Below, piece after piece: positions 1-7,995 of a DNA stretch of 64,000 nucleotides. The number at the start of each line of letters is the position of its first letter. Positions within the stretch are counted from its first letter, which is position 1. Below the pieces are notes generated by a model. That model was not told the origin of the DNA and searched no databases. It worked only from the letters and a program-made list of their open reading frames with translations. Source of the DNA: Thermoanaerobaculum sp. (GTDB taxonomy: Bacteria; Acidobacteriota; Thermoanaerobaculia; Multivoradales; UBA5704); NCBI GenBank assembly GCA_021154885.1, contig JAJKHS010000144.1, positions 124,001-188,000 on the forward strand, read 5' to 3'. Position numbers and translations under genes: made by a program.

Positions 1-176
1 TGCAATGCATGGAGCTTCCAGCACAATGAGATATAACCACTTCAGCAATGCACAAAGAGTACCATCCATTGCTCGGATCTTCAGAGACATTGAAATCAGC
101 GTTTCAGCCCTTAGAACGCCCCGCAGAGCCCTGAAGCAGCCCGCGTACTACCCAAAAACGGGTCTAATCTTCCCAA
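1..176. other. Left edge, no gene recognised
   Basis: I see no convincing coding region here. The stretch is visibly richer in A and T than the rest of the window, short open frames lack a ribosome binding site, and no protein family is recognisable. It could be the end of a divergent element outside the window. Confidence 0.5.
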
Positions 177-205
177 TTGACATCCGTGTCGACCTAACTT
201 AGAGT
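177..205 (+). promoter_or_regulatory. Strong sigma-70-type promoter
   Basis: A perfect -35 TTGACA (177-182) is followed after exactly 17 bp by TAGAGT (200-205, four of six matches to TATAAT). Transcription would start near 212 and run through the mini-ORF at 329 to the terminator at 456-487, giving a transcript of about 275 nt. Confidence 0.6.
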
Positions 206-328
206 ACGTCTCGACCGGCCAAGATGCAAGAGTAGGAAGGACAGTCGCGAAGTTTGCAGGCACGTGTTCTGCGGGTCTCATACCGAGGCGCGGCTGGAAC
301 GTAGGACTACCAGAAAGGAAGGAAAGTC

Positions 329-423
329 ATGAGAACGTCAACCCGCGGCCGCGGGTGACCCGCCGCAAAAAGCCGGTGGAGACGCCGACTCCTCCGCCGA
401 CTCCGCCTCCTGCCGCCAAGTAA
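329..423 (+). other. Possible small-peptide gene, 9 codons or frameshifted to about 31
   Basis: A purine-rich AGGAAGGAAAG lies just upstream of an ATG at 329, but that frame stops after nine codons (TGA 356-358). The adjacent frame continues without stops from about 337 to a TAA at 421-423 and reads as a basic then proline-rich tail (PRPRVTRRKKPVETPTPPP followed by TPPPAAK). Either a single-base error or indel has split a gene of about 31 codons, or the peptide is really nine residues long, or the transcript is non-coding. The promoter upstream and the hairpin downstream make a real short transcription unit likely. I do not recognise the product. Confidence 0.35.
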
Positions 424-455
424 CGCCAGGCAGCAGGACTTTCACCCTGAAGCAC

Positions 456-487
456 ACCGGGGGGCCGAAGGCCCCCCGGTTTCGTCT
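456..487 (+). terminator. Rho-independent terminator
   Basis: A perfect 11-bp stem (456-466 with 470-480) closes a GAA loop: ACCGGGGGGCC against GGCCCCCCGGT, followed by TTCGTCTT. It ends the short transcript from 212 and abuts the stop of the leftward vapC, so it may act in both directions. Confidence 0.75.
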
Positions 488-906
488 TAAGCGTTGGGCA
501 GGAGTCGGAAGCGCTTGCAGTGTTTCGGCCTCACCGCTCCAAAGTGCCGCCGGTCCAGGGTGATCACAATCTCGGTCTGAAATCGCTCGGCCATCGCAAT
601 GACCGAAGCATCGGTAGCACCAAGAGGGCAATTGGCGTACTGCTCGACCAGTTCGGCCATGCGGGACCAATCCTGGGGGGAGGGAGCCTGAACGTCGAAG
701 GTCTCAAGCCCTCTCAAGAATTGCGCTTCCGTCTGGGCCCCTCGCCGCTGTTGGATCAGGTAGGCAGCCTCGGCTACGCAAAGGACCGGGATGACCAGAC
801 GGAGCCCCGGGGTCTGGAGAGCTGTCAGGCAGGCACGGTGGGCGGGATCCGCCGAGTTCGCCACAGCGACCAGCGGACCGCTATCCACGATCGCGATCGA
901 TGTCAT
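487..906 (-). CDS. vapC: VapC-type PIN-domain toxin
   Basis: This 139-residue protein is a PIN-domain ribonuclease, expected to cleave tRNA or other structured RNA when free of its antitoxin. The acidic active-site residues are recognisable: Asp in VDSGPLVA near the N-terminus, Glu in VAEAAYL, Asp in GATDASV and Asp in TLDRRHF. It lies downstream of the ribbon-helix-helix gene at 881-1132 and overlaps it by 26 bp, the usual antitoxin-first order with translational coupling. Family assignment is firm; the RNA target cannot be read from the sequence. Confidence 0.85.
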   Translation of the reverse strand: MTSIAIVDSGPLVAVANSADPAHRACLTALQTPGLRLVIPVLCVAEAAYLIQQRRGAQTEAQFLRGLETFDVQAPSPQDWSRMAELVEQYANCPLGATDASVIAMAERFQTEIVITLDRRHFGAVRPKHCKRFRLLPNA

Positions 907-1132
907 CAGCCCAGGTCTGCGCGAGAGCTTCGTCCAGGCGTTCGGCAGGCATCATGTCCGGATCGTTGAAGAGGCCCGCCCAAGGGATCTGGCGGGGCTT
1001 CTCCGCAGAGCCCACGAGCCCCTCCTCAATGAACCGGCGGGCAATGTCGGAAACGCTGGTCTGCCGTCGCCGAGCCTCGGAGCCGAGCAACTCTGCGAGA
1101 TCATCGGGGAGCGTGATCGTCGTACGCCGCAT
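881..1132 (-). CDS. vapB: VapB-type ribbon-helix-helix antitoxin
   Basis: An 83-residue protein with an N-terminal CopG/ribbon-helix-helix domain (MRRTTITLPDDLAELL, then a helix with RRRQTSVSDIARRFIEEG). The C-terminal part, rich in acidic and tryptophan residues, would wrap and inhibit the PIN toxin. The ATG is preceded by TAGTAT six nt upstream on the coding strand, so the mRNA is probably leaderless. Three GCATAC repeats overlap the start codon and are a likely autoregulatory operator. It acts as DNA-binding co-repressor together with VapC. Confidence 0.8.
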   Translation of the reverse strand: MRRTTITLPDDLAELLGSEARRRQTSVSDIARRFIEEGLVGSAEKPRQIPWAGLFNDPDMMPAERLDEALAQTWADDIDRDRG

Positions 1133-1150
1133 ACACGCATACTAGCATAC
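1129..1150. promoter_or_regulatory. vapB operator and -10: three direct GCATAC repeats
   Basis: GCATAC occurs at 1129, 1137 and 1145, an exact 8-bp period, with the first copy covering the vapB start codon (CAT at 1130-1132). On the coding strand the same bases include TAGTAT six nt before ATG, with TTGCTC 18 bp further upstream as a -35. Repeats of this spacing are typical of sites bound cooperatively by ribbon-helix-helix dimers. Confidence 0.6.
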
Positions 1151-1312
1151 ACTTGGCAGCGCGAGCAAGTCGATGGGCTTGCATCGTCGGTCCCGCGAGT
1201 CAAACCGGATCGACTAGGCGGGCGGCTATGCCGTCGAAAGGAATGGACTCGCCTTGCGGGTTTTGGATTCGCCCCGGCGGCACCGGGCCGCCGGGGAAAT
1301 CGTCGTGTCGAC

Positions 1313-2857
1313 CTACCGCCGCCCGACGCTCGGCGCCATCGTCTCGCCGGTCTTGGCGAAGCCGGTGACGATGTAGGTGCCGGAGCGCTGGTCCTTCTTC
1401 AGCTTGATGATGTTCTTGCGCTCGGCGTCCTCCAGCAGTTCGGAGAAGGTGCTGTAGCCGTAGTAGCCCTCGTTGAAGGAGGGCTTCTTGCGCTGCATGG
1501 TCTGCTTGATCATCGAGCCCCAGAGCACGTCCTTGTTCTCGCGCACCAGGGCCTGGATGGACTCGATCATCAGGCTGAAGGCCTCGGCCGTCTTCTTGTT
1601 CAGGCCGTCGAGCTTGGGGCCCTTCTGGGAGTCGCGCCAGACGTCCTCGTAGTAGATGAACTCGTCGCAGTTGTCCACCAGCAGGTTGGAGGACGAGTTC
1701 TTGACGCCGATGCCGATGACGTACTTGTTGTTCTCCTTGAGCTTCGACACCAGCGGCGAGAAGTCGCTGTCCCCCGAGAGGATGACGAAGGTGTCGAGGT
1801 GCTCCTTCGAGTAGGAGAGGTCCATCGCGTCGACCACCATCTTGATGTCGGCGCTGTTTTTCCCTGAGTAGAACTTCTGCGGGATGTCGATCAGCTCGAT
1901 GGCGGCCTCGTGGAAGGGGCGCTTGTAGTCGGAGTAGCGCTCCCAGTCGGCGTAGGCCTTCTTGACGATGATCTTGCCCTTCTCCAGCAGGCGCTCGAGG
2001 ATCAGGGTGATCTCGAACTTGCCGATCTCGGAGTCGCGGACGCCGAGAGCGATGTTCTCGAAGTCGCAGAACAGGGCGATCTTGCGCTCGTCGCTCGCCG
2101 ACCGCTGGCGGTCGGGGACGGAGATGACGATCTCGCGCGTCATCGGCTCGAGCTCGCTCGGGTTGATGACGTAGCTGTCGGTGCCGCGCATCCGGTAGCC
2201 CGGCGAGGGGGTGGATGCGGGCGAGTGGGATTGGGCCGGCGCATGGGCCGGCGCATGGGATTGAGCCGGAGCCGGCGCGGAGCGGCGACGGGATGCCGGG
2301 ACCGGAGCGATGACCGGGGCGGGAGCGGGCTCCTCGAACGGAATGGGCTCGTCGTCGTCGTCGTCGGCCGTCTCGCCCGCACCCGGCGCGGCGGCGGGGC
2401 CGTTGCGGCGGCGTCCGCCGCGGCGGCCCCGGGAGCGTCGGCGGCGGCTCTCGGCGGAGCGACTCTCGCCGTCCTTCTCTTCCTGTTCCGTCTCGGTCTC
2501 AGCGGCCGCGAGCCCCTCCGTGTCCTCGTCCTCGTCGTCTTCTTCGTCCTCTTCGTCCCGTTCATCGTCCTCGGCGGCCTCGGCGGGCAGAACCTGGGGA
2601 GCGGCGAGCTCGGTCTCCGCCTCGGCGAAGACGGGCGAGGGAGGCGGAGACGTGGGCTCCGGCTGCCAGAGGGGTTCGGGGGTCCCGAGGTACCGCTCGG
2701 GCGGCGGCTCGGGTGCAGGGGCGGGAGTTGCGAGATCGGCAGCGGGTTCGGCAGGCTTCTCGGCCTCCCGGGGTTCGGGCCGGCTCTCGGGTTTCGGCTT
2801 GTCTCGGTTCTGTTCTTCCAGGCCCTCAGCCGTAGGGCGCATCCACCATGGACTCAA
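1313..2857 (-). CDS. NYN-domain protein with OST-HTH/LOTUS-like C-terminus
   Basis: 514 residues, starting at TTG 2857: AGGAG sits exactly 6 nt upstream, whereas the nearby ATG is out of frame. Residues 1-258 look disordered: proline-rich, then a very acidic stretch (DDERDEEDEEDDEDED), an arginine-rich run (SRRRRSRGRRGGRRRNG) and Ala/Pro/Ser/His repeats. Residues 259-400 form a NYN (PIN-like nuclease) domain with conserved acidic positions in FCDFENIALG, SADIKMVVDAM and LSGDSDFSPLV. Residues of about 420-500 resemble an OST-HTH/LOTUS RNA-binding module (LWGSMIKQTMQRKKPSF). The family suggests RNA binding or cleavage; the target is unknown. Confidence 0.8.
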   Translation of the reverse strand: MSPWWMRPTAEGLEEQNRDKPKPESRPEPREAEKPAEPAADLATPAPAPEPPPERYLGTPEPLWQPEPTSPPPSPVFAEAETELAAPQVLPAEAAEDDERDEEDEEDDEDEDTEGLAAAETETEQEEKDGESRSAESRRRRSRGRRGGRRRNGPAAAPGAGETADDDDDEPIPFEEPAPAPVIAPVPASRRRSAPAPAQSHAPAHAPAQSHSPASTPSPGYRMRGTDSYVINPSELEPMTREIVISVPDRQRSASDERKIALFCDFENIALGVRDSEIGKFEITLILERLLEKGKIIVKKAYADWERYSDYKRPFHEAAIELIDIPQKFYSGKNSADIKMVVDAMDLSYSKEHLDTFVILSGDSDFSPLVSKLKENNKYVIGIGVKNSSSNLLVDNCDEFIYYEDVWRDSQKGPKLDGLNKKTAEAFSLMIESIQALVRENKDVLWGSMIKQTMQRKKPSFNEGYYGYSTFSELLEDAERKNIIKLKKDQRSGTYIVTGFAKTGETMAPSVGRR

Positions 2858-2877
2858 AGTTTGCTCCTTTTGCGCGA

Positions 2878-2893
2878 GCCCCTTCAGAGGGGC
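2878..2893. promoter_or_regulatory. Hairpin in the NYN-gene leader
   Basis: GCCCCT and AGGGGC form a perfect 6-bp stem with a TCAG loop, about 10 bp upstream of the ribosome binding site of the leftward NYN gene. It would fold in the roughly 155-nt leader and could affect translation. No U-tract follows, so it is not an obvious terminator. Confidence 0.35.
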
Positions 2894-3019
2894 CCGTCGG
2901 CGATGGTCGGTCTTGGGTCAAATCGGGGGCAAGCGTTCCAGCTTGCAGGCGAGCGGCAACAGACCGGGGGTTGAAGCTCGGGCCACGGGCGGCGGGGGAG
3001 GACCGAAGGCCGGGAACAG

Positions 3020-3047
3020 ATCCTACCACAGTCCGCGCCGCATACAA
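3020..3047 (-). promoter_or_regulatory. Promoter of the NYN gene
   Basis: Read leftward, TTGTAT (3047-3042) and TAGGAT (3025-3020) are separated by 16 bp. This places transcription start near 3013, upstream of the TTG start at 2857. Confidence 0.4.
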
Positions 3048-3056
3048 ATTTTTGAA

Positions 3057-3368
3057 TCAATCCAGGTCGAACGGCCGGGGGGGCGGCCCCTGATCCGGGT
3101 CCTCCTCGGCCCGCTTCAGGGCTTCGCGGAACTTCTCTTCGAGAATGCGGTCGCGGTCCTTGAGGGCGGCCACCTCGCGCTGGAAGACGTCCTCGGCGTG
3201 GGCCTTCTCGTCGTCGAGCCCCTTCAAGAGGGAGTCGAAGTCCTTGCCGCCGGCGATGGGCTGTTTGGCCTTGCGGTGGGAGAGCACCTGGCCGGTGGCG
3301 GCGTCGATCACCAGCTCGGAATCGCAGTCGGGGCAACGGAGGGTCAGCTTGCGGGTGTCTTCGGCCAT
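3057..3368 (-). CDS. Small zinc-ribbon-like protein with helical C-terminus
   Basis: 103 residues. The N-terminus carries one CPDCDSELVIDAATG motif, resembling half of a zinc ribbon; the rest is a charged, probably coiled helix (FQREVAALKDRDRILEEKFREALKR). No second CxxC is visible, so metal binding would need dimerisation or a partner. On the coding strand TAGAAT lies exactly six nt before ATG, which suggests a leaderless transcript divergent from the HD gene at 3404. I do not know its function. Confidence 0.65.
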   Translation of the reverse strand: MAEDTRKLTLRCPDCDSELVIDAATGQVLSHRKAKQPIAGGKDFDSLLKGLDDEKAHAEDVFQREVAALKDRDRILEEKFREALKRAEEDPDQGPPPRPFDLD

Positions 3369-3403
3369 GGCCCCATTCTAGCCACTTCTGGTAAGTTACG
3401 CCC

Positions 3404-3985
3404 ATGTCCCCCCAGGAAACGAGCGAACGACTCCCCAGCCGCGACGAGGTCTGGAACCTCCTCTGCCAGTACACCGAGAAGGAGGCGCTGCGCAAGCACG
3501 CCCTGTCGGTCGAGGCGGCCATGCGCCACTACGCCCGTCTCTGGGGCGAGGACGAGGAGCTCTGGGGCCTCACCGGCCTGATCCACGATTTCGACTATGA
3601 GCGCTGGCCCGACGCGGAGAACCACCCCTACCGCGGCAACGAGATCCTCACCGCCCAAGGCTATCCCGAGATCCTGCGCACGGCGATCATGGGCCATGCC
3701 CCCTACACCGGCGTGCCGCGGGAGACCCGTCTGGCCAAGGCCCTCTACGCCTGCGACGAGCTCGCCGGCTTCGTGGTGGCCGTGGCCCTGATCAAGCCCA
3801 GCAGGAAGGTGGCGGACGTGGACCTCTCCTCGGTGAAGAAGCGTCTCAAGGAGAAAGCCTTCGCCCGCGGCGTCCACCGTGAGGACGTCTACGCCGGCGC
3901 CGAAGAGATCGGCCTGCCGCTCGACGAGCACATCCAGAACGTCATCCAGGCGTTGCAGACGGCGGCGGAGCCTCTGGGGTTGTAG
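3404..3985 (+). CDS. HD-domain phosphohydrolase
   Basis: 193 residues of the HD/HDIG superfamily, metal-dependent phosphohydrolases acting on nucleotides or other phosphoesters. Metal ligands are visible: His in KHALSVEAAM, the HD pair in GLIHDFDYERWP, His in IMGHAPY and Asp in YACDELAGF. It is compact, with no sensor or cyclic-nucleotide domain attached. It is divergent from the gene ending at 3057, with only 35 bp between starts, and its 3' end overlaps the convergent gene 3942-5570 by 44 bp. Substrate unknown. Confidence 0.8.
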   Translation: MSPQETSERLPSRDEVWNLLCQYTEKEALRKHALSVEAAMRHYARLWGEDEELWGLTGLIHDFDYERWPDAENHPYRGNEILTAQGYPEILRTAIMGHAPYTGVPRETRLAKALYACDELAGFVVAVALIKPSRKVADVDLSSVKKRLKEKAFARGVHREDVYAGAEEIGLPLDEHIQNVIQALQTAAEPLGL

Positions 3986-5570
3986 ACGGGCGGGGGACGC
4001 AGACCGCCACCCCCGCCACCACTCCCAGCGCCGCGATCACCCAGCCCCATACGAACGCCGCCGGCCGGTAGAGCAGGTCCAGGCGGTTCGCTCCCCGCGG
4101 CAGCCGGGCGGCGACGAACGTCTCCGAGTCGAGGACGGTGCGATGCCGGCTGCGGTTGAGCAGGAGGAGCCAGCCGCCGTCCTGGTAGACGCTGGTGCCC
4201 AGCCACTGGCGGCGACGCAGTTGGGAGGCGCCGGAGATCCGGGTGTCCTCGATCGTCTGGGTGAGCACGCCGCCGGCCGGATTCGAGGTGGCGAGGAAGA
4301 GGAGGGGGAGGGCATCGGGCTGCTCCCAGACGGCGGCCGTCCGGTCCGTGAAGATCCGCGCCCAAGGGGCCGGGAGCTGCGCGTTGAGGGGTGTCAGCAA
4401 ATAGCGCACTCCGAGCCGCTGGTAGAGCGGATCGTCCGGCGAGCCGGCGGCGATCGGCTTCGTGAATTCCACGTAGGCCCTCGGGGCCATGGGGTTGTAG
4501 ATCCGGGCGTCGGTCATGTCGTAGAGACCGGCCAGATTCGGCGGCAGGACGTCTCCCAGGGCCGCCATGCGGAAGCCCCGTGGCTCGTGGATGGCCAGAC
4601 CGTACTGCACGGCGAGCAGCGAGTCCGTCTTGGGAAAGGCCAGGCGCAAGGGCTCGGGCGAGGGGAGCATCCATTGCCACGAGCCGAGGCTCCAGGGTGC
4701 CATGGCCTGCGGCATGTAGCGGAGCGCTGGAAGGACCGCGGGGGCCGAGACAGCGGCCGCCACCAGCAAGGCCGCTCCCGCACGGCCCGGCAGTGCCCGC
4801 CGAGCTCCGGCCGGCGGGCGACGAGACCGGTCCAGGATGAAAATCAGGAGGAGCCCCAGAGCGCAGACGACCGCCACAGGATCTCCGCCGAGGAGGAGGC
4901 CAAGAACCGCCAAGGCGAGCAGGAAGGCATCGCGCCCGCTGTCTTTGCTGTCCCTGCAGTCCCTGCCGTCCTTGTCGTCCCTGCTCTCCTCGCAGCGGAT
5001 CACCGCGTAGAGGGCCACAGGAAGAAACGCCGCCACATTGGCAATGGGCCAACCCACCCAGAAGATCAGGAGACCGAGCCCCCAGACGAGCGAGCCGGCC
5101 AGGGCCGGACCGCCGGAAAGCCCCAGCCGGCGGAGCCACAGGAAGGAGAAGGTCAGGGCCACGAGCACCCGCAGCGCCGCCACGAACCCGGCCGCCCGCG
5201 GCAGGGGGAGGGGGAGACCGAGGAGCGTCAGCGGCTGAAGCGCCTGGGACCCGGGATCGGCCAGCAGGGGGACGCCGGCGCCGGCCCGGCGGTTCCAGAG
5301 CGGCCAGCGGCCCTGGTCCAAAGCCTCGCGCACCGCCGCCTGGGAGGGCGCCACGACCCGGATCAGGTCCCGGTGAGCCGGGTCGAGCGGCAGGAGGACC
5401 CTGCCGCCGAAGAGCACCGGAGCGAAAAGCGCCAGGAGGACGGCCACGAAGACGGCGAGAACCCGGCCCGGCACCGGGTCGTACCATCGCCGGAGCGCCG
5501 CGACGAGGAAGGTCCCGAGAAGCCCCAGCCACAGGCCGGGCAGCAGGTCCACCGGGGTCCAGGCGGTCAC
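3942..5570 (-). CDS. YfhO-like multi-pass membrane protein
   Basis: 542 residues with about a dozen hydrophobic segments and the layout of YfhO/GT39-like membrane proteins: a proline-rich first loop with DPAHRDLIRVVAPSQAAVREAL, a long helical core, then a soluble part with LYQRLGVRYLLTP, typical of YfhO homologues. Such proteins are linked to envelope glycosylation; the donor and acceptor here are unknown. GTG start at 5570, six nt after TAGACT, so probably leaderless. A cytoplasmic-looking loop contains the three-residue repeat RDDKDGRDCRDSKDS, encoded by a 9-bp minisatellite at 4939-4989. Divergent from wzm. Confidence 0.6.
   Translation of the reverse strand: MTAWTPVDLLPGLWLGLLGTFLVAALRRWYDPVPGRVLAVFVAVLLALFAPVLFGGRVLLPLDPAHRDLIRVVAPSQAAVREALDQGRWPLWNRRAGAGVPLLADPGSQALQPLTLLGLPLPLPRAAGFVAALRVLVALTFSFLWLRRLGLSGGPALAGSLVWGLGLLIFWVGWPIANVAAFLPVALYAVIRCEESRDDKDGRDCRDSKDSGRDAFLLALAVLGLLLGGDPVAVVCALGLLLIFILDRSRRPPAGARRALPGRAGAALLVAAAVSAPAVLPALRYMPQAMAPWSLGSWQWMLPSPEPLRLAFPKTDSLLAVQYGLAIHEPRGFRMAALGDVLPPNLAGLYDMTDARIYNPMAPRAYVEFTKPIAAGSPDDPLYQRLGVRYLLTPLNAQLPAPWARIFTDRTAAVWEQPDALPLLFLATSNPAGGVLTQTIEDTRISGASQLRRRQWLGTSVYQDGGWLLLLNRSRHRTVLDSETFVAARLPRGANRLDLLYRPAAFVWGWVIAALGVVAGVAVCVPRPSTTPEAPPPSATPG
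4939..4989. repeat. 9-bp minisatellite inside the YfhO-like gene
   Basis: About five tandem units of the form NNGTCCCTG/NNGTCCTTG in the plus orientation. They encode the RDx tripeptide repeats of the leftward gene. The same motif recurs in the intergenic spacer at 61632-61680. Confidence 0.7.
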
Positions 5571-5607
5571 GGGGGGAGTCTAGCAAGGTGATACATTCCA
5601 CCCTTCT

Positions 5608-6411
5608 ATGTTCCGGGTCGCCGTCCAGCTCTTCCGCTATCGCGGGCTCCTCGCGACCCTGACCTCCCGCGAGCTGAAGGCGCGGTACCGGGGCTCGGTG
5701 CTGGGCTTCCTCTGGTCGCTCGCCAATCCGCTGCTGCTGCTGGCGGTCTACACGTTCGTCTTCAGCGTCGTGTTCAAGGCCCGGTCGCAGGGGGCGGACC
5801 CCTATGCCCTGTTCCTGGTCAGCGGTCTGTTCCCCTGGATCTGGACCTCGGCCTCGACTCTCGAGGGGGCGATGTCCCTGGTGGTCAGCTCGGGGCTCAT
5901 CCGCAAGGCGGTCTTTCCGGCCGAGCTGCTCCCCATGGTGTCGGTGCTCGCCAACCTGGTGCACTTCCTCTTTGCGCTGCCCATCGTCGTCACGGCCCTG
6001 GTGGCGGGACGGCTCCTGGGCTATCCCGTGGGCGGAGTCTCGACCCTCGTCCTGCCGGCCATCATCCTCATTCACCTGCCGCTGGTGGCCGGGCTGGCGC
6101 TCGGGTTCTCGGCTCTCACCGTTCACTTCAAAGACGTGCGCGACCTGCTGGCCAATCTCCTGACCCTGATGTTTTTCCTGACGCCGATCCTCTTTCCCCT
6201 CGCCAGCATCCGCCACCTCGCCCCGGTCTGGTGGGCGGTGCGGCTCAACCCGTTCACGCCCTACATCCTGTCCTATCAGGAGGCCCTGTTCTGGGGCCGC
6301 TTCCCGGAGCCCACGCTGTGGCTGCAGATGGGAATCGTCAGCCTGGTGGCGTGGTCGCTGGGGGCGGGGCTCTTCGAGCGTCTGCGGGAGACACTGGTGG
6401 AGGCCGCATGA
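5608..6411 (+). CDS. wzm: Wzm-type ABC-2 permease for polysaccharide export
   Basis: 267 residues with six predicted membrane segments and an N-terminal amphipathic part with the family motif LTSRELKARYRGSVLGFLWSLANPL. It is the membrane half of an ABC-2 transporter that moves undecaprenyl-linked O-antigen or another polysaccharide across the inner membrane. Its stop overlaps the start of the ATPase by 4 bp (ATGA). A TACATT hexamer 10 nt before the ATG is a plausible -10. Confidence 0.85.
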   Translation: MFRVAVQLFRYRGLLATLTSRELKARYRGSVLGFLWSLANPLLLLAVYTFVFSVVFKARSQGADPYALFLVSGLFPWIWTSASTLEGAMSLVVSSGLIRKAVFPAELLPMVSVLANLVHFLFALPIVVTALVAGRLLGYPVGGVSTLVLPAIILIHLPLVAGLALGFSALTVHFKDVRDLLANLLTLMFFLTPILFPLASIRHLAPVWWAVRLNPFTPYILSYQEALFWGRFPEPTLWLQMGIVSLVAWSLGAGLFERLRETLVEAA

Positions 6412-7712
6412 GCGAGCCCGGCGAGCCCGCAACTCCCGCCATCACCGTCGAGGGGGTGACCAAGCTCTACCGCCGCACCCTGCCGGGGGACCGCCTGCGC
6501 ACCCTGAAGAGCGCCCTGGTGGGCCGCAGCCTCACCCGGGGCCTGCGGCCCGAGGAGGCCATCTCCGCCCTGGAGGGGGTGGACTTCACCGTCGGCCGCG
6601 GCGAGGCGTTCGGCCTCATCGGCGGCAACGGCTCGGGGAAGTCGACCCTGCTCAAGCTGGTGGCCGGCATGCTCAAGCCCACCACCGGGCGCATCACCGT
6701 CGCCGGCCGGGTGGCGGCGCTCATCGAGCTGGGAGCCGGCTTCCACCCCGAGATCTCGGGACGGGAGAACGTCTTCATCAACGGCGCGGTGCTGGGGCTC
6801 ACCCGCCGGCAGATCGAAGCGCGGTACGCCGACATCGTGGAGTTCTCCGGCCTGGGGGACTTCATGGAGGAGCCGGTGAAGAACTACTCCTCCGGGATGT
6901 ACGTCCGCCTCGGCTTCGCCGTGGCCGTCCACACCGATCCGGACGTGCTGCTGGTCGACGAGGTGCTGGCCGTGGGCGACGAGGCGTTCGCCCACCGCTG
7001 CCTGCGGCGCATCGAGGAGTTCCTGGCCTCGGGAAGGACCCTGCTGCTGGTGAGCCACAGCCTCGACCTGGTGGAGGGGGTGTGCGACCGTGTCCTCTGG
7101 CTGGAGAACGGTCATCAGCGCCTGGTGGGGGAGCCGCGCCGGGTGATCGACGCCTATCGCCAGGAGGTGGCCGAGAAGGAGGGCGAGGAGCACAAGGCGG
7201 CCAAGGAGCAACGCCAGGAGGAGGCGACGACGGGCGAGGCTTCGGAGCTGCGCTGGGGCTCGCGGGAGGCGGAGATCACCTCGGTCCGCCTGCTGGCCGG
7301 CGGCGAGGAGCGCTATCACCTGGAGAGCGGCGAGCCGGTGGTCTTCGAGATCCGCGCCCGCGCCGCCCGGCCGCTGGACGACTTCGTCTTCGGCGTCGCC
7401 GTCGCGACCCCCCGGAGCATCGAGGTCTGGGGCACCAACACGGACCTCGAAGGCTACGTCCCCGGCACCTTCGACGGCGAAGCCACGGTGCGTCTGACCT
7501 GCCCGGCCCTGCGCCTCGGCCCCGGCGACTACGTGGTCGACGTGGCCGTCCACTCCAAGGACGGCGCCCCCTACGACTACCAGCGCCGGGCCCTCGCCTT
7601 CACCGTCACGGCCCGGGACGGCGGGATCGGGACGTACCTGCCGGAGCATGGCTGGGAGTTTGGGGGTGGAGTGCGGTGGGCGGGGCGGAAGGGGCTCGGC
7701 CCCGGCTCCTGA
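6408..7712 (+). CDS. wzt: Wzt-type ATPase with C-terminal carbohydrate-binding domain
   Basis: 434 residues. Residues of about 10-245 form the ATPase: Walker A GGNGSGKST near residue 75, signature YSSGMYVRLGF in the Wzt style, and Walker B VLLVDEVLAVGD. After a charged linker (about 255-280) comes a beta-sandwich of about 150 residues resembling the Wzt C-terminal domain that recognises the terminally modified glycan before export. With Wzm it forms an O-antigen-type exporter. No glycosyltransferase cluster is adjacent, so the glycan is unknown. Confidence 0.85.
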   Translation: MSEPGEPATPAITVEGVTKLYRRTLPGDRLRTLKSALVGRSLTRGLRPEEAISALEGVDFTVGRGEAFGLIGGNGSGKSTLLKLVAGMLKPTTGRITVAGRVAALIELGAGFHPEISGRENVFINGAVLGLTRRQIEARYADIVEFSGLGDFMEEPVKNYSSGMYVRLGFAVAVHTDPDVLLVDEVLAVGDEAFAHRCLRRIEEFLASGRTLLLVSHSLDLVEGVCDRVLWLENGHQRLVGEPRRVIDAYRQEVAEKEGEEHKAAKEQRQEEATTGEASELRWGSREAEITSVRLLAGGEERYHLESGEPVVFEIRARAARPLDDFVFGVAVATPRSIEVWGTNTDLEGYVPGTFDGEATVRLTCPALRLGPGDYVVDVAVHSKDGAPYDYQRRALAFTVTARDGGIGTYLPEHGWEFGGGVRWAGRKGLGPGS

Positions 7713-7727
7713 GGAAATCCCAACCAC

Positions 7728-7757
7728 TGGACTTATGTGGGCGAGGATAGCTATACT
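7728..7757 (+). promoter_or_regulatory. Promoter and palindrome of the mazEF-type locus
   Basis: TGGACT (7728-7733) and TATACT (7752-7757) are 18 bp apart, and the -10 overlaps the palindrome ATAGCTAT (about 7747-7754). The antitoxin ATG is 7 nt after the -10, implying a leaderless mRNA and repression by occlusion of the -10. Confidence 0.5.
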
Positions 7758-7764
7758 CCTCAAC

Positions 7765-7995
7765 ATGAAGACCGTTCAGATGACCCTCGATGAAGACTTG
7801 GTCAACGCGGTGGACCAGGTAGTCCAGACTCTGGGTACTACGCGGTCCGCTTTCACCCGGGATGCACTGCGGGAGGCTCTGGCGCGCGTGCGGGAACGCG
7901 ACCTGGAGCGCCGTCACCGGGAAGGTTACGAGCGCAAACCCGTAGAGCCCGGGGAATTCGGCGACTGGGACAACGAGCAGGTCTGGGGCGATTGA
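7765..7995 (+). CDS. Ribbon-helix-helix antitoxin of a MazF-type toxin
   Basis: 76 residues. The N-terminal half is a classic ribbon-helix-helix (VQMTLDEDLVNAVDQVVQTL, then TTRSAFTRDALREAL); the acidic C-terminal tail (VEPGEFGDWDNEQVWGD) would bind the toxin. The ATG at 7765 is chosen because the promoter -10 ends 7 nt upstream, so longer in-frame starts would not be transcribed. It overlaps the toxin start by one base and is expected to repress its own promoter. Confidence 0.8.
   Translation: MKTVQMTLDEDLVNAVDQVVQTLGTTRSAFTRDALREALARVRERDLERRHREGYERKPVEPGEFGDWDNEQVWGD

Noticed and set aside
5-202. Open frame of 65 codons at the left edge
   Set aside because: No ribosome binding site, composition unlike neighbouring genes, no recognisable domain, and it runs into the promoter at 177-205.
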